Shown: in pieces, positions 23,413-34,059 of the stretch | How positions within the stretch are numbered: position 1 is the first letter of the stretch | How the letters are laid out: each line of letters opens with the position of its first letter | NCBI GenBank assembly: GCA_028554795.2 | Contig: CM068839.1 | Coordinates: forward strand, 14,167,220 to 14,231,219 | Origin: Sinohyriopsis cumingii | Taxonomy: Eukaryota; Mollusca; Bivalvia; Unionida; Unionidae | DNA: 64,000 nucleotides | Reading direction: 5' to 3' | Notes under the pieces: generated by a model | What the model saw: the letters and a program-made list of their open reading frames with translations, nothing else | The model's database searches: none | Told to the model about the DNA's origin: nothing | Position numbers and translations under genes: made by a program

Positions 23413-24060
23413 TAATGTATCTTTGATCATCCATTCAGTTATTTACTTCCTCTTCTAAAAAACTGCTTGCCCATTTTACACACAAACACACAATTATTGA
23501 GATAACATTCTGTCATGAAGACCATTCAGGTCTTGTTCAGTGAATACTAATTGGTTGTCCAGTATGACCATTGTTACTAACAAAATTCTTTAAATGCCAG
23601 TCTTCAATTAAATATGGCTGTCGCAACTGAAAATAGCTTCTAATAAACAGAATTGGACCAAATTATACTGAAAGTATTGTAGGTTAAACTGTAAATGGCA
23701 TTTCAGGTTATGCAAATTATGCCAACCTACCATCAAATATGACCATTTACTAAATACTGAAACATATTTACACAGCATTATGTCTGAAAACTGTTTAATG
23801 GAATTTGACCAATATTGATACAGAGCATCCTTTTGTTGAAGCCTTTCAGTATGTATGAATTATGTTGATGTGTCATAAAATATTAATGGCATATAAAAAT
23901 TAGAGAAACCTTGAGGCAGTTGTTTTCATAGCATTGTAATTAGCAGCACTCAAAGAAATTCCTGCAGAATTCTACTGACCCAGATTTCATGGGTATTTTG
24001 CACTTGGCTTTTAGGTTGATGTCAGCTGGGTGGGTGATCACAGGCTCACTTTTGTTAAGA
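23413..24060. repeat. Diverged dispersed repeats (TATGACCAT/TATGGCTG type)
   Basis: Old sequence with phrases such as CCAGTATGACCATTGTTAC and AATATGGCTGTCGC that recur in 34060-35560, 58130-58460 and 63530-64000. No coding sense. Confidence 0.4.
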
Positions 24061-25025
24061 AAGTTATTGCCCCTTTTTGATTTGCAGCTAAATACAGTGC
24101 ATTACAAAATCTTGTGAGAACTGCCATTTCACAGTTTTGAATAGATTGCCATGAAACTTGGTATAGTCATAATCAGAAGATGTGTGTATTGACAAAGTAC
24201 TTTGCTCCTGTGAATTTCGTCAGAGTTATTGCCTTTTTGGACTTGAAGCTGGATATATTGCATAACAGAATCCTATGAAAACTAGTTTCACAGTTTTACA
24301 ATATATTGCTATGTAGTGTATAATAGAATATTGAGAACACTTCTGTTTTCACAGTTTTCAATGAATAACTATGTAGTGTATGATATAATATTGAGAACAC
24401 TTCTATTTTCACAATTTTCAATGAAAAACTATGTAGTGTATGATAAAATGTTGAGAACACTTCTATTTTCACAGTTTTCAATGAATAACTATGTAGTGTA
24501 TGATAGAATATTGAGAACACTTCTATTTTCAGTTTCCAATGAATAACTATGTAGTGTGTGACAAAATATTGTGAACACAAATAGTTTGAGAGATCTCAAT
24601 TTATTACTGTGTAGTGTGTGACAGAATTTGTGAATACATGTAGTTTCACAGCTTTCACTGATTTGCTGTTTAGTGTGCGATAGAATATTGTTAACACAAC
24701 TAATTTTAGTTTTTGATAGATTGCAATGTGAACACAAGTATTTTCATTGGATTGCTATGTAGGGTGTGACAGAATCTTGTGAACACAACTATTTGCAGTT
24801 TTCAGTGGATTGATATGTAGTGTGTGACAGAATCTTATGAACACAACTATTTGCAGTTTTCAGTGGATTGATATGTAGTGTGTGACAGATTCTTGTGAAC
24901 ACAACTATTTGCACAGTTTTCATTGGATTACTATTTAGCATGTGACAAAATATTGTGAATACAATTACTATTGCAGTTTTTAGAGGATTGCTATGAAACT
25001 TGGTACATCTTATTGTCATTCTCAG
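24061..25025. repeat. Minisatellite of about 62 bp derived from a dispersed repeat
   Basis: Units carry TTCACAGTTTTCAATGAATA, then ACTATGTAGTGTATGATA, then GAATATTGAGAACAC. The first, longer units contain AGTTATTGCCCCTTTTTGA and ATGAAACTTGGTA, phrases I associate with a dispersed repeat of invertebrates. The regular array appears to have grown from it. Confidence 0.75.
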
Positions 25026-27843
25026 AAGAACTCACTGATCAAATGTCTTAACCACACCACAACTTTCAATTTCTACCACACATCATTTTAACTAGTCCAA
25101 ACCACACTCACACTGAAACAAAGGTCAGTCCATTTTTTCTGCCTATACTGCCCTCCTCCTGGTAGAAAAAACAAGGTGACTCTCTTTTTGGAGCAGTTTT
25201 TGAATCTCCTGGAGTATGGAAATTTGATAGGTAGCACCCTGATTATTCTTGGAGATTTCAGCTTTCACTTGACTGTCCCGGAAACCCAAACACATCAGAA
25301 CTCCTGGATTTCATTCATGTTTTCAACCTCAAACAGTCAGTTAACCAACATAAACATGGTCACATTTTAGACTGGATTCTTCATAGACCTGATAATAATA
25401 TTCTACAGTCCTCCCTGACATCCCACGAACTTGCATCAGGTCTTCTCTGCATTATATGCCATCTTGATGTATCAGTCCCTAGCCCTCTACATTTATTTGC
25501 TACTAAGAGAACCTCCATATGATAAATAGAACCAAACTAATGCATGACATCCAAGCAAACCTAACAACTTGCTTGCTTCCTACAGTAGAACAACTCGATA
25601 ACTGCCAGCATTCATTGCTCGACAAACATGCCCCAGCCACCAAGTGCAGAGTATCAATTCAAAAGTGTTCTCCGTGGTATAGCAGTCTTAGGGACCAGCT
25701 TCGCACTGCTAAAAGAGACTGTCGTAAAGCTGAGAGGCTTTGGCTTTCCACCAGACTCACTATTCATAAGCAAATCTATGAAGCCGCTAAGAAGAACTTC
25801 ACAGACATAGTCCATGCAGTGAAATCAGCCCACTACAGTACTAAGATCATGGAAAGTTCCAGCTGCAAAGTGCTCTTCAAGATTGCTAACAAGCTAATGT
25901 CAAGGAACAAATGTACACCACTTCCAACTACCTTCTCTCCAGTTGACCTTCTGGACCTGTTTGCAAATTTCTTCCATGACAAAGTACAAATATTATGATA
26001 AGCTTGACAACACAATTTCAATTGATTCATTGTCATGATACAGATGGGATACAGAATTTCAGCAGCAACCATTAACATCATTTGAACCTGTCTCTATGGA
26101 TTTAGTACGTACAATCATGATGAAGAGTGCACCAAAGTCATGTGAACTTGATCCAATTCCAACATCACTGCTGCTTGAGTGCTTAGATCCATATTGCCTT
26201 CACTAACTGATGTTAATAATACCTCTCTCTCATCCGGGGAATTCCCATCATTTTTCAAAACTGCCATTGTAAAGCCTTTGCTGAAGAAACCAACACCTGA
26301 CCATAACATTAAGGAACTACCACCCAGTTTCTAATCTCCCATTCATATCAAAAATCTTAGAAAAGGTTGTTCTATCCCAGCTTGTATCTCATCTGAATTC
26401 AAAGTCTTTTTAGCATTGTATAATCTGCATATTGCCTTTGCCACAGTACTGAAACTACTTTACTAAAAGTAGTTAATGACATTCTCTCTGCTTTTGGATA
26501 GCAGAAAGATTACAGTCCTCACCCTCCTTGATTTGTCTGCAGCATTTGACACAATAGACAATGATATATTACTTCACCATCTCCAGCATGTATTTGGAAT
26601 TCATAATACAACCTTACTGTTTTTCAAGTCCTACTTGGTCAACAGGACACAAATTGTGTCTGCAAATGGAATACACTCCAGCCCAGTTAATTTTTTGTTG
26701 TGGTGTTCCACAGGGGTCTGTTCTTGGACCTGTTCTCTTCATTCTATACACTCGGCCACTCTCAAGTGTCATAGATCATCATCCAGTGCCTCATTAATTG
26801 TGTGTCAACGATACCCAACTATACAAATCTAGCCACCCAACTGAAGTTGATGCTACCATCCAAGGTGTAGAGATGTGCATTTCTGATGTGAAATCATAGA
26901 TGACATGTAGCAAGCTGCAGATGAATGATAAGAAAACTGAGGCCATTCTGATTACAACACAAAGACTTTCTCATTCACATCCTTTACCTCAAACAGTAAC
27001 TATCAGCAACACCAACATTAAATTCACACAGTATGAAACCTAGGTGTTACTCTGGACAGTACTCTCACATTGCACCAACATGTCATGAACATGTGCAAGG
27101 CTGTATATCTTGAGCAGAGACGCATCAGCTCCATTTGCAAATATCTTTCAGTTGATGCCACTAAAACATTTGTGTGCTCATTAGTACTTTCAAGACTGGA
27201 CTATCGTAACTCAGTTCTGTCTGGTTCATCTCAATATCTACTCCAGAAACATAAAAACACAGCTGCTCAGATCATAGAGTACCACGTTCAGAGCACACCT
27301 CCCCACTGCTCTGTACCCTACACTGATTATCCATTCAATCCAGAATCAAGCACAAAATTTGTTCTCTGTTCTACGTTTCACTGATGGACTCTAGTCCAAC
27401 ATACCTATCTGACCTCACCCATGTGTACACATGAGTAAGATACTTATGCACCTCTTCTGACAATCATATACTCATTATTCCCACTATGAAAATTAAGTCA
27501 TATGGACAACGTTCTTTTGCATACTAGAGCCCAGCAATGTAGAATGAATTGCCCACTGAACTTAGACACAAAGACACAGTGATCCCATTCAGGAGTGCTC
27601 TTAAAACTCACTTATTTTGATTTCAGACACAAACTTAAAGACCTAATAATGTTTCCTACCTTAAATATTTTCAGCATATTTTTTATGTTTTCTAATTTCA
27701 TGGGGTTTGATTTTTATAATGATGTCATTATATATGTTTTTTGGTGTTTTTTTATGTTACAGGTGTTGTCTAATGTTGTAAAGCGCTTAGAACTTCTACA
27801 GATTAGGTGCTGTACAAAGTTCTCATTATTATTATTATTAATA
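25026..27843 (+). mobile_element. L2-like non-LTR retrotransposon, 5'-truncated and inactivated
   Basis: In order: an endonuclease end with LIILGDFSFHL (25230) and GHILDWILHRP (25359), a linker (25519-25998) with LDKHAPATK and LRTAKRDCRKAERLWLS, and reverse transcriptase motifs [20 protein letters not shown] (from 26524) and, in another frame, [17 protein letters not shown] (26700-26760). A C-terminal SLVLSRLDYRNSVLSG (27178) follows. The 3' end AAAGCGCTTAGAA runs into an ATT repeat, typical of L2/CR1-type elements. Frameshifts and stops separate the blocks, so it is dead. The 5' limit is approximate. A DNA transposon sits in its ATT tail. Confidence 0.85.
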
Positions 27844-28137
27844 TTACACTGGTCAACAGTGAAATCATTACTGACTTGAAAAGGCCCTAATCTGTAGTAT
27901 TTTGGTGTGCCGAACACGAATATAACCGTGAAAAATTTGTATTGGCTCTCGTTTTGAAGATATTCATATACCTCATTTTCTATGTTTCACTGTGTAAATT
28001 TCTCCAGTAGGACTGCAGCAACATCCGGAATAATGATGTAACATTGCATAATACCATCATGCTCACATCATCCACAGTTGATTGCATCATTTTCTGATGC
28101 AATGCAATACTAATGCCATGCGGCTGCTGAAGTAAGT

Positions 28138-28226
28138 TGACGTCAGCAGTGTACTATACATGTGTAGGCCTATTATACTAATGCCAGGCGGCTGCTGAAG
28201 CTGACGTAAGCAGTGTACTATATAAA
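28138..28226 (+). promoter_or_regulatory. Putative promoter of the transposon gene (CRE-like sites, TATA box)
   Basis: TGACGTCA at 28138-28145 and TGACGTAA at 28202-28209 lie in two copies of a direct repeat of about 65 bp, each with GCGGCTGCTGAAG before and CAGTGTACTATA after. The second copy reads on into TATATAAAG at 28219-28227, about 120 bp before the start codon. TGACGTCA is the consensus CRE (CREB/ATF site). Function is inferred from the motifs only. Confidence 0.5.
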
Positions 28227-28340
28227 GCCCAATCAGATAGGTTCAGCATTTAAAATATTTTAGACGTTGTGCGAGACAGTTCAAGCTACTGTTACATAAA
28301 ACTTATTATTTTATCCATTTACGTACAATAAAGAACAGTA

Positions 28341-30029
28341 ATGCCTCGAAAGTGTGTTAATACCGCGGACAATTTTTGCTATATTTGTGGGGAAGTGACA
28401 TTTGCCAACCAGAAGAAAAGTATCAATTCTCAAGTGAAGAAGGCATATCATCTTTACTTCGGATGCAAGGTTGGTGACCAAGACAAGCCTTGGGCTCCGC
28501 ATATATGCTGTGCTACATGTACAACACAGCTTTCACAGTGGTTGAATTGCAAAAGGTCATCAATGCCGTTTGCAGTCCCAATGGTGTGGAGAGAGCCAAG
28601 CAACCACCTAAATGACTGTTACTTCTGCTTGGTTCCTCCTCTTTCCGGCGGAATAACGAAGCGAAAGAAGTCGAGAATAGTCTACCCAAACATTCCGTCT
28701 GCATTGAGACCAGTTCCACATGGTGAGGGACTTCCTATTCCAGAACCTCCAGCAGAATATTCTCTTGATTCATCTGACGAAGACAAAGGTGAGTCGACCT
28801 GTTCTTTTCCTGGTCCATCAGCATGCAGTGATCCAGATTTTCACTGTGATGCATCATCAACCCCACACAGAATAACACAGGAAGAACTAAATGACCTGAT
28901 TCGTGATTTGGACTTATCAAAGAACAAGGCAGAATTGCTAGGATCAAGACTCCAACAATGGAATCTTCTAGAAGAAGATGTCACAATTACTGCATATCGA
29001 AAGCGCCACCAGCAATTGGAGCCTTTCTTCAGAAAGGAAAGTAATCTGATATTCTGTTCCGATATTGAGGGCCTCATGAATGCTTTAAAAATCACTCATG
29101 ACCCACAAGAATGGAGACTATTTGTGGACTCTTCGAAACTGAGTCTCAAGGCTGTGCTTTTGCACAATGGAAACATTCTTCCATCTATTCCAGTAGCGTA
29201 TGCTGTCCACATGAAAGAGACATACGATAACTTAAGGCAGCTACTGAATTCCATTGAGTATAACAAGTACAGCTGGCACCTCTGTGGTGATTTGAAGGTA
29301 GTTGCCCTTTTAATGGGACTGCAGCAAGGATATACAAAATACATGTGTTTCTTATGCGAGTGGGATAGCCGAGCAAGGGAAATGCACTACATGAGGAAGG
29401 AATGGACTCACAGGCAGAATGTAGCCATTGGAGAGAAGAATATCCAACACCCAGCTCTGGTTGAGGCTCAGAAAATCTTGCTACCACCCCTTCACATCAA
29501 ACTAGGTTTGATGAAGAACTTCGTGAAAGCCATTGACCGGACTTTGCCAGCATTCCGATACCTGCATGAAAAATTCCCTCGACTCAGCGAAGCAAAGATT
29601 AAAGAGGGAGTTTTTGTGGGTCCTCAGATTCGAGAGCTTTTCAAAGATGACCGGTTCAACAACTTGCTGGAAGGTGACGCGAAACAAGCATGGAATGCTT
29701 TTCGCCTAGTTTCTACAAACTTCCTCGGAAATGTTAGGGCAGAAAACTATAAGGAACTAGTAGAAGACATGTTGATGAAGTATAAGAAACTTGGCTGCAA
29801 TATGTCTCTAAAGATTCACTTCCTTCATTCCCATTTGGATTTCTTTCCTAGCAACTGTGGTATTGTTAGTGATGAACACGGCGAACGTTTTCATCAAGAT
29901 ATTGCAACAATGGAACAAAGATACCAGGGAAAATGGTCCACTACAATGCTGGCTGACTACTGCTGGACACTCCTCAGAGATGCTCCCGAACAGCTGTACA
30001 AGAGACAGGCGAAGAAATCTAAGATGTAG
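28341..30029 (+). CDS. Putative DDE-type transposase, 562 residues
   Basis: This is an intact frame with no intron inside a transposon with matching termini. Residues 5-60 hold a Cys-rich block (CYICGE near 13, C42, then CCATC at 56-60) that may be a zinc finger for DNA binding, possibly ZAD-like. A second CYFC pair is at 93-96, and an acidic, Ser-rich linker spans about 137-175. The likely RNase H-like core has D263 in FVDSSKL, D317 in CGDLKV, a CFLCEWD pair at 336-342, and E512 or E515 in SDEHGERFHQD. The DDE assignment is inference from spacing and context. Similar proteins ending SDEHGERFHQDI followed by ADYCW occur, as I recall, in many invertebrate genomes as uncharacterised proteins. 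The start ATG has a purine at -3 and lies about 120 bp after a TATA box. Confidence 0.7.
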   Translation: MPRKCVNTADNFCYICGEVTFANQKKSINSQVKKAYHLYFGCKVGDQDKPWAPHICCATCTTQLSQWLNCKRSSMPFAVPMVWREPSNHLNDCYFCLVPPLSGGITKRKKSRIVYPNIPSALRPVPHGEGLPIPEPPAEYSLDSSDEDKGESTCSFPGPSACSDPDFHCDASSTPHRITQEELNDLIRDLDLSKNKAELLGSRLQQWNLLEEDVTITAYRKRHQQLEPFFRKESNLIFCSDIEGLMNALKITHDPQEWRLFVDSSKLSLKAVLLHNGNILPSIPVAYAVHMKETYDNLRQLLNSIEYNKYSWHLCGDLKVVALLMGLQQGYTKYMCFLCEWDSRAREMHYMRKEWTHRQNVAIGEKNIQHPALVEAQKILLPPLHIKLGLMKNFVKAIDRTLPAFRYLHEKFPRLSEAKIKEGVFVGPQIRELFKDDRFNNLLEGDAKQAWNAFRLVSTNFLGNVRAENYKELVEDMLMKYKKLGCNMSLKIHFLHSHLDFFPSNCGIVSDEHGERFHQDIATMEQRYQGKWSTTMLADYCWTLLRDAPEQLYKRQAKKSKM

Positions 30030-30249
30030 TCAATGACTTGATTTTTTATAGGTAGGCTATTACAGTTGACCTTTTACTATTGGAATGCATTTCGTTATGT
30101 AAACATTAATTTCTTGCAGATTACAAAAAAACTAGAGCCAATTTTGCAATTTGACTGTCATATTCATGTTCAGCACATAAAAATTGATAAGAATTGACTA
30201 ATTTTATTTCAGTAACATGACTTTTGTAAAAATTTGTTGTCCAGTGTTA

Positions 30250-30540
30250 TGTGTATGTTGACTAATCATGTTAGTCATTGAGTATTTTGTAAGTGTTTGT
30301 GTCGTTAATTCAAGCTAAGTTACAGCTGTATGCAAAACATATATGACAGAATTTTGCAGACTCAACTATTCTTTTCATTATTGATAGATTTAAGTGGTTT
30401 TTTTTGGTCCAAATGGTCATATGAAGACATGCATACTTACCAATCTTTCATGATAATTTGTAAGAGTTATTGCCCATATTTGAGACTACAATCAACTCAT
30501 CTTCATCATGATGAGCAAGCATTAGCTGGCATATTGACTG
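30250..30540. other. Intron 4 sequence after the DNA transposon
   Basis: AT-rich, with no recognised feature. An open frame starting at 30330 continues into the following array and is not a gene. Confidence 0.4.
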
Positions 30541-30661
30541 ACTTACTAACCTTGGGAATGTCACTCATTCCATTGACTGGGCATTCTATTTACATTAGCT
30601 CATTCCACCAGCTGGGCATTCTATTTACATTAGCTCATTCCACTGGCTGGGCATTCTATTT
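30541..30661. repeat. Minisatellite of about 36 bp, left part
   Basis: Units read GCATTCTATTTACATTAGCT, then CATTCCACTGGCTGG. Interrupted by the hAT-like element and resumed at 32301. Confidence 0.85.
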
Positions 30662-32300
30662 CAGAGGTCTCGCTAGGATTTTAAAACTAGGAGTCCAGGA
30701 CTCCCATTTTGGTAAAATTAGGGGTCCCACCATCAAAAGTTGCAGTCCTTTCTTTCCTACAGAATCAACACAGACGTGAGTGCATCTATGTTTAGATGGA
30801 GAGGTTTTCGTAATGTAATCACTCACTTTAATATAGCTTCATTACAGCAGTCCATTGGCAGGATTGCAAATTTATGGTTTATTTATTTGTCTACGTCATT
30901 GTAGTAATTTTAGGCGATGGTTAAATAGTATCTGATTTGCTGTTTTTTCCCCATATTTTCGCAAATACGTGTCAAGTCGGAAAATAGCTTAGACCTTAAA
31001 ACGCATCTCGTGAATTCTACAACATAACATTGTTCTATACGTTTCTGACCTTCATAATTTGCCGTTTAAAGTTAAATCTTTAATAAAATAATACCTTGTC
31101 TTTGCTTTCAATGTATATTTTTCTGAAAATATTTGCCCGATGAATTACGAAAACGGACAATCTAATAAATTGGTACATCCCAGACTTAACAAAGTCTACC
31201 ATTATTTCCTGTAAGGCCTACTGGTTCACATATAGTTTCAAACTATTTTTTATAACGAAATAGTGTACAAGAGGCAGCTAATATATATCCAGATCACCGA
31301 TTCTGATCTTAAAACACAAGTTTGTATGTTTTATCATCAAATGATATCATGCAGGAAATTGATAGTTGCTACCTTACTCGGAAAAGGGTTAATGGTCAAT
31401 CAGCTATCTAAACATATGCTTGTGAATGGGCAAGAGTTTGTTTGTCAACGTAATTGATATCAAAACTAGGCCTAGCTACTGATGTATTGGTGAATACATT
31501 TCCCTACAAACACTAGAACTAACCGGGCTAAGGCCAGGGGCACTTAAAAAAAAGTATGGTCAGTCAATGTACCTCTTAAGCAGCTCTTGTTTGTCCAACA
31601 GAGTGATACTGAATTTTGCCAATCCATCTAAGGACTTATTCCAAACACTAAGCTAGGTATCACACACTTTCTTACACTTAGGTACTGTCCTATCCGAACT
31701 ATCAGTTCTAGCAGCTTTAGCACTCTTCTGAATTTTGTTACAATCTTTGTAAGTTTGCCGTTTAACCACAACATACTTATCCAGATTTATGAATGGCATT
31801 TTATCTAAGTCTCAACATGTCTTGATTCTCGTGCACTACTTTTTCCGATACATTCGGAAATGAAAACAATAACAAAAGCTAAAGTTGTTTATTTGATGTA
31901 CTTTTATAAATCACACATGTACGTCTCTGGGTCTTTCTGACTCTGAATTCAAGCACTGTAAATATCAGTACATTTTCCCACCTGGGCGCCAGTCAGAGCC
32001 TTTGAAATTGCAGCCCAACTATTGCATCATGTTCTTTTTGATGTACTCTTATAATGGCAAAATGTATGTACATCAAGGGATCTTTCAGTCACTGAATTCT
32101 GTCATTGTAAATATCAGCACAGCTAATTGATCAACACATTTTCCCACAAAGCAAGTGGCTGAAGCAGGACTGGCAAGTCTTTGAATTTCGCCGCTCACCT
32201 GTTACATGTGTACGGAGGACTCCCACCTCAGTGATTTTCTGCATCCCAGATAAAAAATTGGCGTCCAAATACGTGTAATTAAGCATTTCCGAGATCTCTG
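30662..32300. mobile_element. hAT-like non-autonomous element, 1.64 kb, with TATTT flanks
   Basis: The left end CAGAGGTCTCGCTAGG and the right end (inverted CAGAGATCTCGGAAATG) are CAGAG-type termini resembling hAT elements. It interrupts a minisatellite whose unit reads GCATTCTATTTACATTAG, so the junctions GCATTCTATTT|element|TATTTACATTAG show a 5-bp TATTT duplication, shorter than the usual 8 bp of hAT. No long frame survives inside. GGAGTCCAGGACTCC near the left end is a perfect short palindrome. Confidence 0.65.
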
Positions 32301-32835
32301 TATTTACATTAGGTCATTCCACTGGCTAGGCATTCTATTTACAGTATCTCATTCCAGTCACTGGGTTTTCTATTTACATTAGCTCATTCCACTGGCTTAG
32401 CATTCCATTTAAAATAGCTCATTCCACTGACTTGGGCAATCTATTTGCAATAGCTCATTCCACTGACTGGGCAATCTGTTTGTAATAGCTCATTCCACTG
32501 ACTGGGCAGTCTATTTGCAGTAGCTCATTCCACTTGCTGGGCATTCTATTTACAATAGCTCATTCCACTGGCTGGGCATTATAATTATAATAGCTCGTTC
32601 CACTTGCTGAGCTGTCTTTTTACCATAGTTCATTTCAATGGCTGGGCATTTTATTTACATTAGCTTGTTCCACTGGCTGGGCATTCTATTTACATTAGCT
32701 TGTTCCAATGGCTGGGCATTCTATTTACATTAGCTTGTTCCACTGGCTGAGTAGTCTGTTTACATCCTCTTTCCAATGGCTGGACATTCTATTTATGGTA
32801 GCTTATTCCACTGGCTGGGTAAAATATTTATAATA
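32301..32835. repeat. Minisatellite of about 36 bp, right part
   Basis: About fourteen more units of the 30541-30661 array (CATTCCACTGGCTGGGCATT, then CTATTTACATTAGCT), more diverged than on the left. Confidence 0.85.
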
Positions 32836-33671
32836 GCTAATATATAATAAATACTGTGAATACTATAACCTATTAAGTGATGAAATTGATTAAATAGATA
32901 TATAAACTGACTAGGATCCAAACCAATGTAAACATTATCTTTGTATATGTCTGTGTGGTTTGACTTATTTCCATTGCTATCTTACCAACAGGTGCATATC
33001 CATACTTGATACTGGTAATATCTAGCATTGCAAATCCATTTTCATTAAAAGAGTGCTGTCTTATGAGCCTAAGGTCTTTTGAACACAAAACATTTGAGAT
33101 TAACTTGAGTATAAGTCATGTTCTTGTCCATAAACTGTCTGAAGTACATATGACTGTCAACCTTTACCAGTTACTTCAACTTATCAAACCATGCTTTAAC
33201 ATTTCACAAATGGCAGATTTACTGACATTAAGATTGCTGAATTGCTGCAGTTCTTGTCTAATCTCATCTTATTTTAATGAATGCCTTTTCTGTTTTCATA
33301 GCTTTTAAGTGTACATTTTACTCTGATCAGTTTGCTTTTTAGTTGGCTAACAGATCATTATTGTGGCATTGTATGGTCAGTTGTGCAAAAACTTTGCCAT
33401 AATCTTCAAATGGATCTTCTAGTCAGAAGTAACCTGTTAAAACTTTGCTGTAAATATACCCCTTGGAACTTTACCAGTGTGTTCTGTAAAGCTAAATTCT
33501 TGCAAACCCTAATAAATCAGCTAACAGTCAAATGTGTATTTCAATTCTTTTACCATGTTGGCCATGTCTTAAACTAAAACTTTACTACCCCAGAAGAAAG
33601 GCTTCATTTTAACACAGATAATACTTACAAAACAGAAATGATCCAATTTTAATATGCAGATTAAAGAAACC
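32836..33671. other. Intron 4 sequence without recognised features
   Basis: AT-rich. Open frames at 33006 and 33332 have no recognisable domains and I see no splice signals linking them to the gene. Confidence 0.4.
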
Positions 33672-33681
33672 ACCTGACAAG

Positions 33682-33930
33682 TGGGTCCCATGGTGGCCAT
33701 GTGGACTAATTTAGGCACTTGATTTTACAGAAACTAACATCTCACTTCTGCATGGGTTTGAGTCTTGAGCTCAGACAGCATAAGTATATGAGAAAGCTTG
33801 GCAGTAACCTGCTTTGGATCAGTGTTTCTTCCTTGGGTTTTGCCATCATCTTCCTCCACCTAATATACTGGTCACCATGTAAAGATTATGATATGCTGAA
33901 AAATGGCATTAAACCCATAACAACCAATCA
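33682..33930 (+). mobile_element. tRNA-derived SINE, diverged copy
   Basis: Same family as 14545-14798: CCATGGTGGCCATGTGG at the A-box position, GGGTTTGAGTC at the B box, then TTCTTCCTTGGGTTTTGC and TGAAAAATGGCATTAAACC. ACCTGACAAG flanks it at 33672-33681 and 33931-33940. Confidence 0.8.
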
Positions 33931-34059
33931 ACCTGACAAGCTGAGCACAGAGAATAATTCTCAATGTGCAAAAACTTGTTCTTAAGAAAATAAAACCAAG
34001 CTACTTTTGGAAAACTATACAAAGTACCTAACAGGGTTTTATCTGCTGTTACTTTTTGT

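Larger units (their letters stand above)
27847..30246 (+). mobile_element. 2.4-kb DNA transposon with CACTGG termini, TTA duplication and intact ORF
   Basis: The left end CACTGGTCAACAGTG and the right end (inverted CACTGGACAACAAAT) are flanked by TTA on both sides (27844-27846, 30247-30249). A second inverted block inside, GTGCCGAACACGAATATAAC at the left and the inverse of GTCATATTCATGTTCAGCAC at the right, continues to TTGGCTCTCGTTTT, giving imperfect terminal repeats of about 110 bp. CACTG ends and a 3-bp target resemble the CACTA/Mirage/Chapaev supergroup, but that assignment is inference. It contains one uninterrupted 562-codon gene and a TATA-type promoter region, so it may be recent and possibly active. 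Confidence 0.8.

Noticed and set aside
23095-23458. Three overlapping + strand frames with repeated SFICHGQES
   Set aside because: The 38-bp repeat is open in three phases, as expected of a stop-free unit that is not a multiple of three.
33006-33577. Frames at 33006-33308 and 33332-33577 as host exons
   Set aside because: No family similarity, no suitable splice sites that keep the phase between exons 4 and 5, and exon 4 already joins exon 5 cleanly.
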